Assembly (NCBI RefSeq): GCF_005116715.1
Contig: NZ_SWCI01000001.1
Span: forward strand, 620,001-684,000
Reading direction: 5' to 3'
DNA from: Ferrimonas sediminicola
GTDB lineage: Bacteria > Pseudomonadota > Gammaproteobacteria > Enterobacterales > Shewanellaceae
Length of the DNA stretch: 64,000 nucleotides
The first letter of the stretch is position 1. Every line of letters begins with the position of its first letter. This document shows positions 11,101-17,640 of this stretch, piece after piece. The notes below the pieces were generated by a model, which was not told the DNA's origin, did no database searches, and worked only from the letters and a program-made list of their open reading frames with translations. Position numbers and translations under genes: made by a program.

Positions 11101-12580
11101 CGATGGGGGTGTCGTCGCCCATGGATCCGATCGCCTCCTGGGCACCGGAAGCCAGCGGCCAGAGGATCTCCAGCAGTTCCTCTCGCGACAGGTTGAACGC
11201 CTTCTGGTACTGGGCCAACTGGGCGCTGGAGAGGTCGCCGCAGCCCAGGGCGCTGGCATCCAGCTGCTGGGGCGGGATCAGCCGCTTGGAGTTGACCCGC
11301 ATCCACTCGGCGTAGGGGTGGCGCTGCTTCAGATCCTCGTCGATCTCGAACGAGCGCATCAGGCTGCCGGTGAAGGTGTCCAGCACCAGCAGTTCACCGG
11401 GACCGACTCGGCCCTTCTCCACCACCTCATCGGGCTGGTAATCCCAGATCCCCACCTCGGAGGCCAGGGTGAGGATGCGATCCTTGGTGATCACATAGCG
11501 GGAGGGGCGCAGGCCGTTGCGATCCACGGCGCAGGCGGCGTGGCGGCCATTGGTCAGAACCACGCCGGCCGGGCCATCCCAGGGCTCCATGTGCATGGAG
11601 TTGAAGTCGTAGAACGCCTTGAGCTCTTCGTCCATTTCCGGATTGGATTGCCAGGCGGGCGGAATCAGCAGACGCATCGCCCGCTTGATGTCCATGCCGC
11701 CGGCCAGCAGCAGTTCCAGCATGTTGTCCAGGCTGGAGGAGTCGGAGCCAGTTTCGTTGACGAAGGGGGCGGCGTCGTGCAGATCCGGCAACAGTGGCGA
11801 GTTGAACTTGTAGGCTCGGGCCCGGGCCCACTGACGGTTGCCGGCGATGGTGTTGATCTCGCCGTTGTGGGCCAGGTAGCGGAACGGCTGGGCCAGGGGC
11901 CACCTGGGCTGGGTGTTGGTAGAGAAGCGCTGGTGAAACAGGCAGATGGCACTTTCCATCCGCAGATCCGCCAGGTCGGGGAAGACGTTGGGCAGATCCG
12001 CCGGCAACATCAGCCCCTTGTAGACCACCACCTGGCCGGAGAGGCTGGCGATATAGAAGTCGGCGTCATCCTGCAACTGCTTCTCGATGCGGCGCCGGGC
12101 CATATAGAGGCGCCGCTCCAGATCCCGGGCACGCCAGCCGGCCGGGGCGTTGATGAAGATCTGGGCAAAGGCGGGGACGCAGGAGGCGGCAATGCTGCCC
12201 AGCACCGATTCATTGACCGGCACTTCACGCCAGCCGAGGACCGACAGGGTCTCACGGCCCAACTCCTGTTCGATCAGGCTACGGGCGTGCTGGGCCCGGA
12301 CCGGGTCCTTGCTCATCATCAGCATGCCCACGGCATACTTGTTGGACAGGCGCCACCCCTGCTCCTGGGCCAGGTGGCGGAAGAAGCCGTCCGGCTTCTT
12401 CATCAGCAGCCCGCAGCCGTCGCCGGTCTTGCCGTCGGCGCCGACGGCGCCGCGGTGTTTCAGGCGATCCAGAGCCTGGATTGCGGTACGGACAATACGG
12501 TGACTGGGCTCGCCATCCATGTGGGCTATGAGCCCGAAACCACAATTTTCACGCTCAAAATCAGGCTGGTACAACGACAT
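8129..12580 (-). CDS. gltB: Glutamate synthase (NADPH) large subunit
   Basis: Makes two glutamates from glutamine and 2-oxoglutarate; the main ammonia assimilation route together with glutamine synthetase. 1483 aa. The class II amidotransferase nucleophile is the Cys of ERENCGFGL near residue 13, so the propeptide is short, unlike the long one in E. coli. The FMN-binding synthase domain has GEGGEDPRRF; the [3Fe-4S] cysteines are in CKYLRICHLNNCATG. The C-terminal GXGXG beta-helix region contains many TGG/GA repeats. Start at 12580 chosen for the GGAGGAG just upstream. Confidence 0.97.
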   Translation of the reverse strand: MSLYQPDFERENCGFGLIAHMDGEPSHRIVRTAIQALDRLKHRGAVGADGKTGDGCGLLMKKPDGFFRHLAQEQGWRLSNKYAVGMLMMSKDPVRAQHARSLIEQELGRETLSVLGWREVPVNESVLGSIAASCVPAFAQIFINAPAGWRARDLERRLYMARRRIEKQLQDDADFYIASLSGQVVVYKGLMLPADLPNVFPDLADLRMESAICLFHQRFSTNTQPRWPLAQPFRYLAHNGEINTIAGNRQWARARAYKFNSPLLPDLHDAAPFVNETGSDSSSLDNMLELLLAGGMDIKRAMRLLIPPAWQSNPEMDEELKAFYDFNSMHMEPWDGPAGVVLTNGRHAACAVDRNGLRPSRYVITKDRILTLASEVGIWDYQPDEVVEKGRVGPGELLVLDTFTGSLMRSFEIDEDLKQRHPYAEWMRVNSKRLIPPQQLDASALGCGDLSSAQLAQYQKAFNLSREELLEILWPLASGAQEAIGSMGDDTPIAVLSEQVRHICDYFRQQFAQVTNPAIDPLREKHVMSLATCIGKEQNLFNETTGHANRVIFDSPVLLYSDFAQLMALDNDHYRSVSLDLNYDESEGLKQALCRLCTEAETAAREGATMVVLSDRKLAKDKLVVPAAMAVGAVQKRLVDTNLRCDTNILVETGSARDPHHFAVLLGFGATAIYPYLAYESIDALARQQGEEAELRDLLLGYRAGIDKGLQKILSKMGISTIASYRCSRLFEAVGLGSEVIDLCFHGVTARIQGADFDDLEQDQKRLHQAAFKARQPLGHGGLLKFVHGGEYHCFNPDVVQALQKAVASGNQKDYDHYCQLVDNRPVATLRDLLTLSPPEQGLALEQVEGADKLFWRFDTAAMSIGALSPEAHEALAIAMNRLGGHSNSGEGGEDPRRFNGPGNSRIKQVASGRFGVTAAYLMSADVIQIKVAQGAKPGEGGQLPGNKVSTEIATLRYSRPGVTLISPPPHHDIYSIEDLAQLIFDLKQVNPKARVSVKLVSEPGIGTIACGVAKANADMITVSGYDGGTGASPITSIHYAGSPWELGLAEVQQALVANGLRHKVRLQVDGGLKTGLDVVKAALLGAESFGFGTAPMIALGCKYLRICHLNNCATGVATQREDLRGNHYNGTPEKVENFFRFVAEDLRRYMAQLGVTEFNQLIGRTDLMTQLPGDTPRQSKLDLSPVLASQPAGSDTELFCTERNHPDDKGLKNQQLLELAKQAVDARQSAGWQLTLQNTDRSVGASLSGYIAAKWGNQGLRESPLDIRFNGSAGQSFGVWNVEGMHLTLAGDANDYVGKGMTGGRLVITPPPGVAYRSHQSAIIGNTCLYGATGGKLFAAGTAGERFGVRNSGAVAVIEGCGDNGCEYMTGGVVMVLGRTGVNFGAGMTGGFAYVFDQKNYLDRRLNKELVEALPVVEPMVQLHLKRLLEEHLETTGSERAAEILEDFTNWLPRFRIVKPRASQLGELMALEQSQQLQVKAS

Positions 12581-12994
12581 TCCCTCTCCTCCGCGTCGTG
12601 CAAAACTGACTACTTTTAACAACATATTTATGCAGGTGAACGATTCAAAGTACCTAGGCTGGGTACAAAGGTCAATCGATGCACCATTCTGGTAAGTTGG
12701 ACGAGAATGGAAACATTGACAACCTATATCATCGCCATATTCGGAGTTTGCCGGGCAAAGATTCTGTTTGGGCTGTCAGAAAACTGTGAACCGGCGCAGA
12801 AACCCCTTTCTCTATCCGATCCCGATCCTGTTAACCGGCGCAGGGGTGGAGTTGGATCACACCCCTCTCCTGGCGGGGGGCTTGGGTTGTCGATGAATAA
12901 TCATTCGGGATATTGTGCAAAGCTGTGATCCGGATCCTGCGGTTGGCCTCTGCGCTTTAGGTACAATGGCGCGTTTTCGACTTCTGGAGCTGTC
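12581..12994. other. Intergenic region between gltB and yhcC
   Basis: 414 bp between divergent genes. It holds the probable gltB promoter (12647-12675), a TACAAT at 12962 close to yhcC, and an 11-nt direct repeat AACCGGCGCAG at 12789 and 12833. The small ORF inside (12707-12928) has no coding look. No other gene is visible. Confidence 0.6.
12647..12675 (-). promoter_or_regulatory. Probable sigma-70 promoter of gltBD
   Basis: On the minus strand TTGACC (12670-12675) and TACTTT (12647-12652) are separated by 17 nt, about 65 nt before the gltB ATG. Inferred from sequence only. Confidence 0.6.
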
Positions 12995-13897
12995 ATGGGG
13001 CTGGATCAGTACGTTCATACCCTGGGTAACCATATGAAGGCGCGCTACGGTCAGAAGATCCACAAGCTGACCATCGACGCCAGTTTCACCTGCCCTAACC
13101 GGGACGGCAGCCTGGGGCGAGGGGGCTGCACTTTCTGCAACGTCACCTCCTTCAGCGCCGAAGCGGGCCAGGGCAAGAGCGTGGCGCTGCAGCTGGCGGA
13201 GGGGAAGGCCCGTCGCGGCGACAGCAAGCGCTACATGGCCTATTTTCAGGCCTACACCTCTACCTATGATGAGTACCGGGTGCTGAAGCGGCGCTACGAG
13301 GAGGCGCTGGCGGTGTCCGACATCGTTGGGCTGTGTGTGGGAACCCGGCCCGACTGTGTGCCGGACTCGGTACTGGATCTGATGGCCGGCTACCGGGCAC
13401 AGGGGATGGAGTTGTGGCTGGAGCTGGGGCTGCAGTCTGCCCACGATGACACCCTGAAACGGATCAACCGCGGCCACGGTTTCGGGGCCTACCGGGATGC
13501 GCTGACCCGTGCCCGTGCCCTGGGGATCCAGGTGTGCACCCACCTGATCATGGGATTGCCCGGTGAAGGGCCAGACCACGCCTTCGAAACCCTGGATCGG
13601 GTACTGGAACTGGGCGTGGACGGACTGAAGCTGCATCCGTTGCACGTGGTGCAAAATAGCACCATGGCCAAACAGTATCAGGCGGGACGCCTGCCGCTGA
13701 TGGACGCGGACATCTACATGGATACCGCCGCCGAGATGATCCGTCGTACCCCGCCATCGGTGGTGTTTCACCGGATCAGTGCCTATGCCCGGCCGCCGGA
13801 GCTGATTGCACCGGATTGGTGCTCAGACAAGTGGCTGGCCCTCAATGGCATCCTCGACCGCCTGAAGCGGGATGGGGGGCAGGGTAGCGCCCTTTAG
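12995..13897 (+). CDS. yhcC: Radical SAM protein, YhcC family
   Basis: 300 aa. The SAM-cluster cysteines are Cys33, Cys45 and Cys48 (CPNRDGSLGRGGCTFC), the unusually wide spacing typical of the YhcC/TIGR01212 group. GLCVGTRPDCVPD and LELGLQSAHDDTLK are further family landmarks. The reaction is not established; a link to tRNA or sulfur chemistry is only guessed in the literature I know. It sits divergently beside gltB, as in E. coli, where yhcC also neighbours gltB. Confidence 0.92.
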   Translation: MGLDQYVHTLGNHMKARYGQKIHKLTIDASFTCPNRDGSLGRGGCTFCNVTSFSAEAGQGKSVALQLAEGKARRGDSKRYMAYFQAYTSTYDEYRVLKRRYEEALAVSDIVGLCVGTRPDCVPDSVLDLMAGYRAQGMELWLELGLQSAHDDTLKRINRGHGFGAYRDALTRARALGIQVCTHLIMGLPGEGPDHAFETLDRVLELGVDGLKLHPLHVVQNSTMAKQYQAGRLPLMDADIYMDTAAEMIRRTPPSVVFHRISAYARPPELIAPDWCSDKWLALNGILDRLKRDGGQGSAL

Positions 13898-13925
13898 GGG
13901 CCGCTGGCCTGGGACACGACGATCA

Positions 13926-13954
13926 AGAAAGGCCGCAGTTGCGGCCTTTTCTTT
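13926..13954. terminator. Bidirectional terminator between yhcC and folE2
   Basis: AAAGGCCGC/GCGGCCTTT is a 9-bp stem with loop AGTT and A/T flanks on both sides, serving two convergent genes. Confidence 0.88.
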
Positions 13955-13970
13955 CGGGGATCGGGCAGCT

Positions 13971-14897
13971 TTACGGCTGGTAGCCGTTCTCCACACCCTT
14001 GCAGGTGACCGACACCGCGTCATGGGCATGCAGACTTTCCAGGTGGTTCACCCGCAGCCAGAAGTCGTGGAAGCGGCTCTCCTCGTTGAGCGCGGTCTTC
14101 AGCCGACGGGCGGCGTCCTCGACGAACATCAGGTTCTGCCCGTTGAGGCGGGCAAACTCTTGCTCATCTTCCCGCTTCACCGCCGCCTGCACCGGGGTGG
14201 CCAGGGCCCCCTCGATGCGGTCCACCAGGTTCACCAGAGGCAGCTGCTCCAGGGTGTCATCCATCTTGACCCACACCTGGGCCAGGCTGCGCTGGCTGTG
14301 GGGAGTGGCGACCACCCCCTGGGTGGTACCCAGCCACTGGTGCACCTCTTCGGCGGTCATCGTCTGGCGGTCGGCAAACTGGTTGTTGAACGCTTCCTGG
14401 ATCAGCTGCCGGGCCAGGGCGGCGGAGCAGGGGCAGGTGGAGGAGTAGGCCACCTCCACGCTCATCTCCAGGGTCAGTTTGCCCTGGTTGAGGCTGCCCA
14501 CCAGGGTCACCGGATAGGCGCGCCAGCCGCTGTTGTCGGACAGCAGCGAGCCGCGGCGCAGGTGGTAGTCGAAGCTGATCTTAACCTTGGCCTGGTCGGA
14601 CAGTGCCTCATGGCTGGAGATAAAGCCATCCAGCAGGGACTTGAGGCTGGCCAGGGTCAGTTCGCCGTTGAGGGACAGCTGGTCCAGAGCCAGGTAGAGG
14701 CGCGACATATGGATCCCCTTGGCCTGGGGATTCGGCAGGTTTACAAAGGCCTCCACCTTTGCGGACACCGGGCGGGTCTGGCCGTCGTCGGCCTTCACCG
14801 TCAGTGGAAGTTCGATGTTGCTCATGCCCACCCAGTCCAGGGTGCCACCCACCTGGGCTTTGGCACTGCTCGCTACATCGGGCATTGTTGTCGCCAT
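13971..14897 (-). CDS. folE2: GTP cyclohydrolase I type 2 (FolE2)
   Basis: Makes 7,8-dihydroneopterin triphosphate from GTP, the first step of folate synthesis. 308 aa, tunnelling-fold COG1469 family. The Cys-containing active-site segment is seen as [14 protein letters not shown] near residue 155, followed by the family's [13 protein letters not shown]. In many bacteria FolE2 is a backup for zinc-dependent FolE when zinc is scarce; no convincing Zur site is visible here and folE is not in the window, so its role as sole or backup enzyme cannot be decided. The ATG at 14897 is chosen because family similarity begins there; the upstream 72-codon extension is not homologous. Confidence 0.94.
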   Translation of the reverse strand: MATTMPDVASSAKAQVGGTLDWVGMSNIELPLTVKADDGQTRPVSAKVEAFVNLPNPQAKGIHMSRLYLALDQLSLNGELTLASLKSLLDGFISSHEALSDQAKVKISFDYHLRRGSLLSDNSGWRAYPVTLVGSLNQGKLTLEMSVEVAYSSTCPCSAALARQLIQEAFNNQFADRQTMTAEEVHQWLGTTQGVVATPHSQRSLAQVWVKMDDTLEQLPLVNLVDRIEGALATPVQAAVKREDEQEFARLNGQNLMFVEDAARRLKTALNEESRFHDFWLRVNHLESLHAHDAVSVTCKGVENGYQP

Positions 14898-15082
14898 GGA
14901 CACAGACTCCGTCAATTCTCTAACCCTCAAACTGCTTAAGGGCGGGATTGTAACATGTGGAGCGATGTTCTCAGCGAAAAACTTTGGCGCACCACTCGAT
15001 TGTCCCAAGCGGCTTTTTCGGCCAGCGGCACCTGGCGAAGGCGGGCGCCGGCAGGGGGAGCCGCGGGAGCTGGGCAGGCAAT

Positions 15083-15649
15083 TTACCTCAGTGAGCCGAT
15101 GCTCCTCAACCATGGGTTTTGTGAGGGTTTTGGCAGTTCAGCCGGTGTCCTGGCGGCCCCGCTGCGGTCGGCGAAGCTGCCCCACAGTACCTGGTACCAG
15201 CCGTTGCTGAAGTGGAGATGGTCATCCTCTCCCAGCCCCAGCCGACGGCGCTGCCGTCGTCGAGTTCACGGACCGCTTCGGCAAATCTGGTGCTTGAACT
15301 CGTAGGAGTGCAGGGCCAGATCCTCCTGGCTGAACAGGTAGTCCTGGGTCAGAAAATCCTCACCGGCGAGGTCCGCCTCCCCCTGGAGATGGAGCAGCCT
15401 CGGGTTGTAGTACCGGTAGTCGTGGGGATGTTGAGGGTCGAAGCTGGTCTGGGTCAGGTCGGTCTGCCGGTTGGGATCCGAGGTCACCTGGTTCAGGGTG
15501 AGCCTTTGATCCACCGCCGGCAGGGGAATCTCTTCGGAATGGGCACCAGGGCTGCAACAACACAGCAACCCTGACAGGGCAAGGGTAACAACTCGCATCA
15601 AAGCGACTAGGATCGGGATAAAACTGCCAAGGGTGGTATCACTGTTCAT
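15083..15649 (-). pseudogene. Broken gene for a small exported protein
   Basis: The first 127 codons are open (15266-15649) and include a signal-type segment after an internal ATG at 15598 (MRVVTLALSGLLCCCSPGAHS, possibly a lipobox). A TGA at 15266 then interrupts the frame. The same frame resumes after it with a protein-like stretch (DDHLHFSNGWYQVLWGSFAD) up to TAA at 15083, and the piece between reads well in another frame (RFAEAVRELDDGSAVGWGWE). This is the pattern of two compensating indels, from real decay or sequencing error. I do not recognise a family. Confidence 0.5.
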
Positions 15650-15750
15650 GCAGTTTCATGGGTGAAAAACCAATAATTTACAATGGTGAAATTGTCCCTC
15701 TGTGATAATCTGTCTCTCTTGGGATGTGACGAGTAAGATGGAGTGTAAGC

Positions 15751-16113
15751 ATGACGGAGGCAAACAGCGCTTCGCTGGATCTGCAGACCCTGGATGCCTA
15801 TTGCGCCGCCATTGGGGCCGCCACCCTGCTTAAGAGTGTGGTGGTGTTTGAACAGATGGCGCCCGAGTATCTGCAAACCATGGCTGCGGCCATGCAGAGC
15901 AAGGATAAGCCTCTGTTATGCAGTGAGGCCCACAAGTTGAAGGGCGCCGCCGGTTCCGTGGGACTGAAACGCATCCAGGAGCTGTCTCAGCAACTGCAGT
16001 GTGGTGATCTGCCCCAGTGGCAGGAGGGGCACCAGCAGTGGTATCAGCAGATTGAACGACACCTGGAAGAGGATGTCGCCAGCCTGAAGCAGTATCTCAG
16101 CCAACGCAGCTGA
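15751..16113 (+). CDS. hptA: Stand-alone ArcB-type histidine phosphotransfer protein
   Basis: 120 aa made up of one Hpt domain. Phospho-acceptor His61 lies in EAHKLKGAAGSVGL, nearly the same as the Hpt module at the C-terminus of E. coli ArcB (GHKIKGAAGSVGL); the flanking helices also align with it. In Shewanella, where the Arc sensor lacks its own Hpt, a separate HptA passes phosphate to ArcA; this gene is the obvious counterpart. It faces arcA, with a shared terminator between them. No sensor kinase is in the window. Confidence 0.9.
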   Translation: MTEANSASLDLQTLDAYCAAIGAATLLKSVVVFEQMAPEYLQTMAAAMQSKDKPLLCSEAHKLKGAAGSVGLKRIQELSQQLQCGDLPQWQEGHQQWYQQIERHLEEDVASLKQYLSQRS

Positions 16114-16122
16114 GACAGACAC

Positions 16123-16152
16123 AAAAAAAGCCGCTGTTCAGCGGCTTTTTTT
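16123..16152. terminator. Bidirectional terminator between hptA and arcA
   Basis: GCCGCTG/CAGCGGC stem flanked by A7 on one side and T7 on the other. Confidence 0.93.
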
Positions 16153-16164
16153 ATGACCCGGGTT

Positions 16165-16884
16165 TTACTGGTTTTCCAGCTGGCCGCAGAAGCGGTACCC
16201 TTCGCCGTGGATGGTGGCGATGATCTCCGGGGTTTCCGGATGGCTTTCGAAATGTTTGCGGATGCGACGGATGGTCACGTCCACGGTACGGTCATGGGGC
16301 TTGAGCTCACGGCCGGTCATCTTCATCAGCAGATCCGCCCGGGAGAGGATCTTACCCGGGTTCTCCACGAAGTGCAGCATGGCACGGAACTCGCTGCGAG
16401 GCAGCTTGAAGGGCTCGCCGCTGGGGCTGACCAGGGAGCGACTGTTGATCTCCAGGGACCAGCCGTTGAACAGGTAGTGTTCGACCTGGGGCTTCTCTTC
16501 CGGCTGCTTGCTGGAGCTGACGATGCGGTTCAGCAGGTTGCGGGCACGGATGGTCAGCTCACGGGGGTTGAACGGCTTGGTGATGTAATCATCGGCACCG
16601 ATCTCCAGGCCGAGGATCTTGTCGACCTCGTTATCACGACCGGTGAGGAACATCAGGGCGATGTTGTTGTTCTCACGCAGTTCGCGAGCCAGCAGCAGGC
16701 CATTCTTGCCTGGCAGGTTGATGTCCATGATCACCAGGTTGACCTTGTGCGTCTTGAGCACGTCGTGCATCTCGTCGCCATCGACGGCCTCGGATACCAG
16801 GTATCCCTCGGCTTCAAAAATACTCTTCAGTGTGTTTCGAGTGACGGCTTCGTCCTCGACAATCAGGATATGTGGATTTTGCAT
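16165..16884 (-). CDS. arcA: Aerobic respiration control response regulator ArcA
   Basis: Global redox regulator that represses aerobic metabolism under low oxygen. 239 aa: receiver domain with phospho-acceptor Asp54 ([12 protein letters not shown]) and Lys in [14 protein letters not shown], then an OmpR-type winged helix containing [15 protein letters not shown] and ending [10 protein letters not shown]. It is nearly superimposable on E. coli ArcA (238 aa). Its partner Hpt protein is encoded convergently next door, and a long regulatory region lies upstream. Confidence 0.98.
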   Translation of the reverse strand: MQNPHILIVEDEAVTRNTLKSIFEAEGYLVSEAVDGDEMHDVLKTHKVNLVIMDINLPGKNGLLLARELRENNNIALMFLTGRDNEVDKILGLEIGADDYITKPFNPRELTIRARNLLNRIVSSSKQPEEKPQVEHYLFNGWSLEINSRSLVSPSGEPFKLPRSEFRAMLHFVENPGKILSRADLLMKMTGRELKPHDRTVDVTIRRIRKHFESHPETPEIIATIHGEGYRFCGQLENQ

Positions 16885-17194
16885 GATTCAGCTACCTAAA
16901 GCTCTCGCCATATTAAACTAACCGCCCCGGACCGTTCGGACTTCATCCGGAGCAAGAATGCCTATGCAAATTCCTTTTCGGCGTGTAAAAGCCCGATGCG
17001 CTAGCATTGGGGGGAGCAGGACGAGTTTGGAGTCGTTCTGTTCATTTGAAGCGTTCAAAATACCGTATTTGGGCTCAATTGTTATCCACAAATGTTAACA
17101 GAATCCAATTTCTGCCGTTTGTGTCACACTTTGTGAAACTCACGGGTGGTTATTTGTGTCGGTCTGTTAGCTCTAACGCCTTAAGGTGTTTGTA

Positions 17195-17281
17195 ATGATA
17201 GACGAATTACAGTGCGGTGCCCCGAGTCGGGCTCCTCAGCCGCAGGGAGAGCCGATTGAAACCGTGACCCCGCCCTCGTGA
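17195..17281 (+). CDS. Candidate 28-codon small ORF between arcA and lysC
   Basis: ATG at 17195 is preceded by TAAGG at a 9-nt distance. The reading frame gives a 28-residue peptide starting MIDELQCGAPSRAPQPQ and ending TGA at 17281, inside a GC-rich hairpin (CGCCCTC-GTGA-GAGGGGCG). The block is much GC-richer than its surroundings and lies upstream of the lysC promoter, so it is not part of the riboswitch leader. It could equally be a structured RNA. No homology is claimed. Confidence 0.25.
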   Translation: MIDELQCGAPSRAPQPQGEPIETVTPPS

Positions 17282-17316
17282 GAGGGGCGTGCGCGGTACA
17301 TTACTTACTCAATCGT

Positions 17317-17345
17317 TTGACATTAAATCTGCATTAAGGTTTAGT
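17317..17345 (+). promoter_or_regulatory. Sigma-70 promoter of the lysC leader
   Basis: TTGACA at 17317-17322 and TTTAGT at 17340-17345 are separated by exactly 17 nt. Transcription starting near 17352 would give a leader of about 290 nt that includes the whole lysine riboswitch. Confidence 0.7.
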
Positions 17346-17400
17346 GTCTGCAACCCTACGGGCTCAGTTTTAACCAGATACCCTGTCTGGAAGCTGAACC

Positions 17401-17575
17401 CAGGGCCAGAAGAGGTGCACTGCCCAGGCAGTTTCGGCGAGAGGATCGGTCCTCATCGACCCGGAATCAGGGGGAGCAGTGCCGAGAGGGGGCCGGCGGC
17501 CGATCGCCCTTCCCTCGGTCGATGGGGCTGAATCCCCATGACTGTCACCGAGAGATGTGGTGGAGAGCTTCTGGT
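17401..17575 (+). ncRNA. Lysine riboswitch (L box)
   Basis: Closing helix P1 is perfect: CCAGAAG (17406-17412) with CTTCTGG (17568-17574). Conserved L-box blocks follow in order: AGAGGTGC, GGGGGAGCAGTGCCGAGAGG, GGGGCTGAATCCCC, then ACTGTCACCG and GTGGTGGAG. Order and spacing match the E. coli lysC leader. Lysine binding should turn down the downstream aspartokinase. The control element is probably translational, because no U-tract terminator separates it from lysC. Confidence 0.93.
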
Positions 17576-17608
17576 CGCTTGCGCTGTCCCCTGCGTGTTG
17601 TCGAGCCA

Positions 17609-17640
17609 GACTCTTCGAACAGTGATACAGGTTCGAAGTC
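17609..17640 (+). promoter_or_regulatory. Start-codon hairpin in lysC leader
   Basis: TTCGAAC (17614-17620) pairs with GTTCGAA (17631-17637), and GAC/GTC extend the stem past a 2-nt bulge, so it ends at the base before the ATG. It covers the ribosome-binding region and is a plausible expression platform of the riboswitch. Inferred from base pairing only. Confidence 0.55.

Larger units (their letters stand above)
16885..17640. other. Long intergenic region between arcA and lysC
   Basis: 756 bp between divergent genes. It contains a perfect DnaA box (TTATCCACA, 17082-17090), a palindrome TGTTAACA at 17093, a small ORF with GC-rich hairpin (17195-17300), the lysC promoter (17317-17345), the lysine riboswitch (17401-17575) and a hairpin touching the lysC start (17609-17640). 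Upstream of 17080 I see only presumed arcA promoter sequence. Confidence 0.7.

Noticed and set aside
9923-12619. 898-codon open frame on the plus strand across gltB
   Set aside because: It mirrors gltB codon structure, is rich in Gly/His/Val/Gln and lacks any motif; a GC-rich antisense shadow.
12707-12928. 73-codon ORF between gltB and yhcC
   Set aside because: No ribosome site and no protein-like composition; it overlaps promoter sequence.
14941-14960. Zur box upstream of folE2
   Set aside because: Only one half resembles the consensus; the palindrome is missing.
14898-15113. N-terminal extension of FolE2
   Set aside because: Family similarity starts at the ATG at 14897; the extension overlaps the decayed exported-protein gene in another frame.
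17007-17195. 62-codon ORF upstream of lysC
   Set aside because: It crosses the DnaA box and AT-rich promoter sequence, with no ribosome site or motif.
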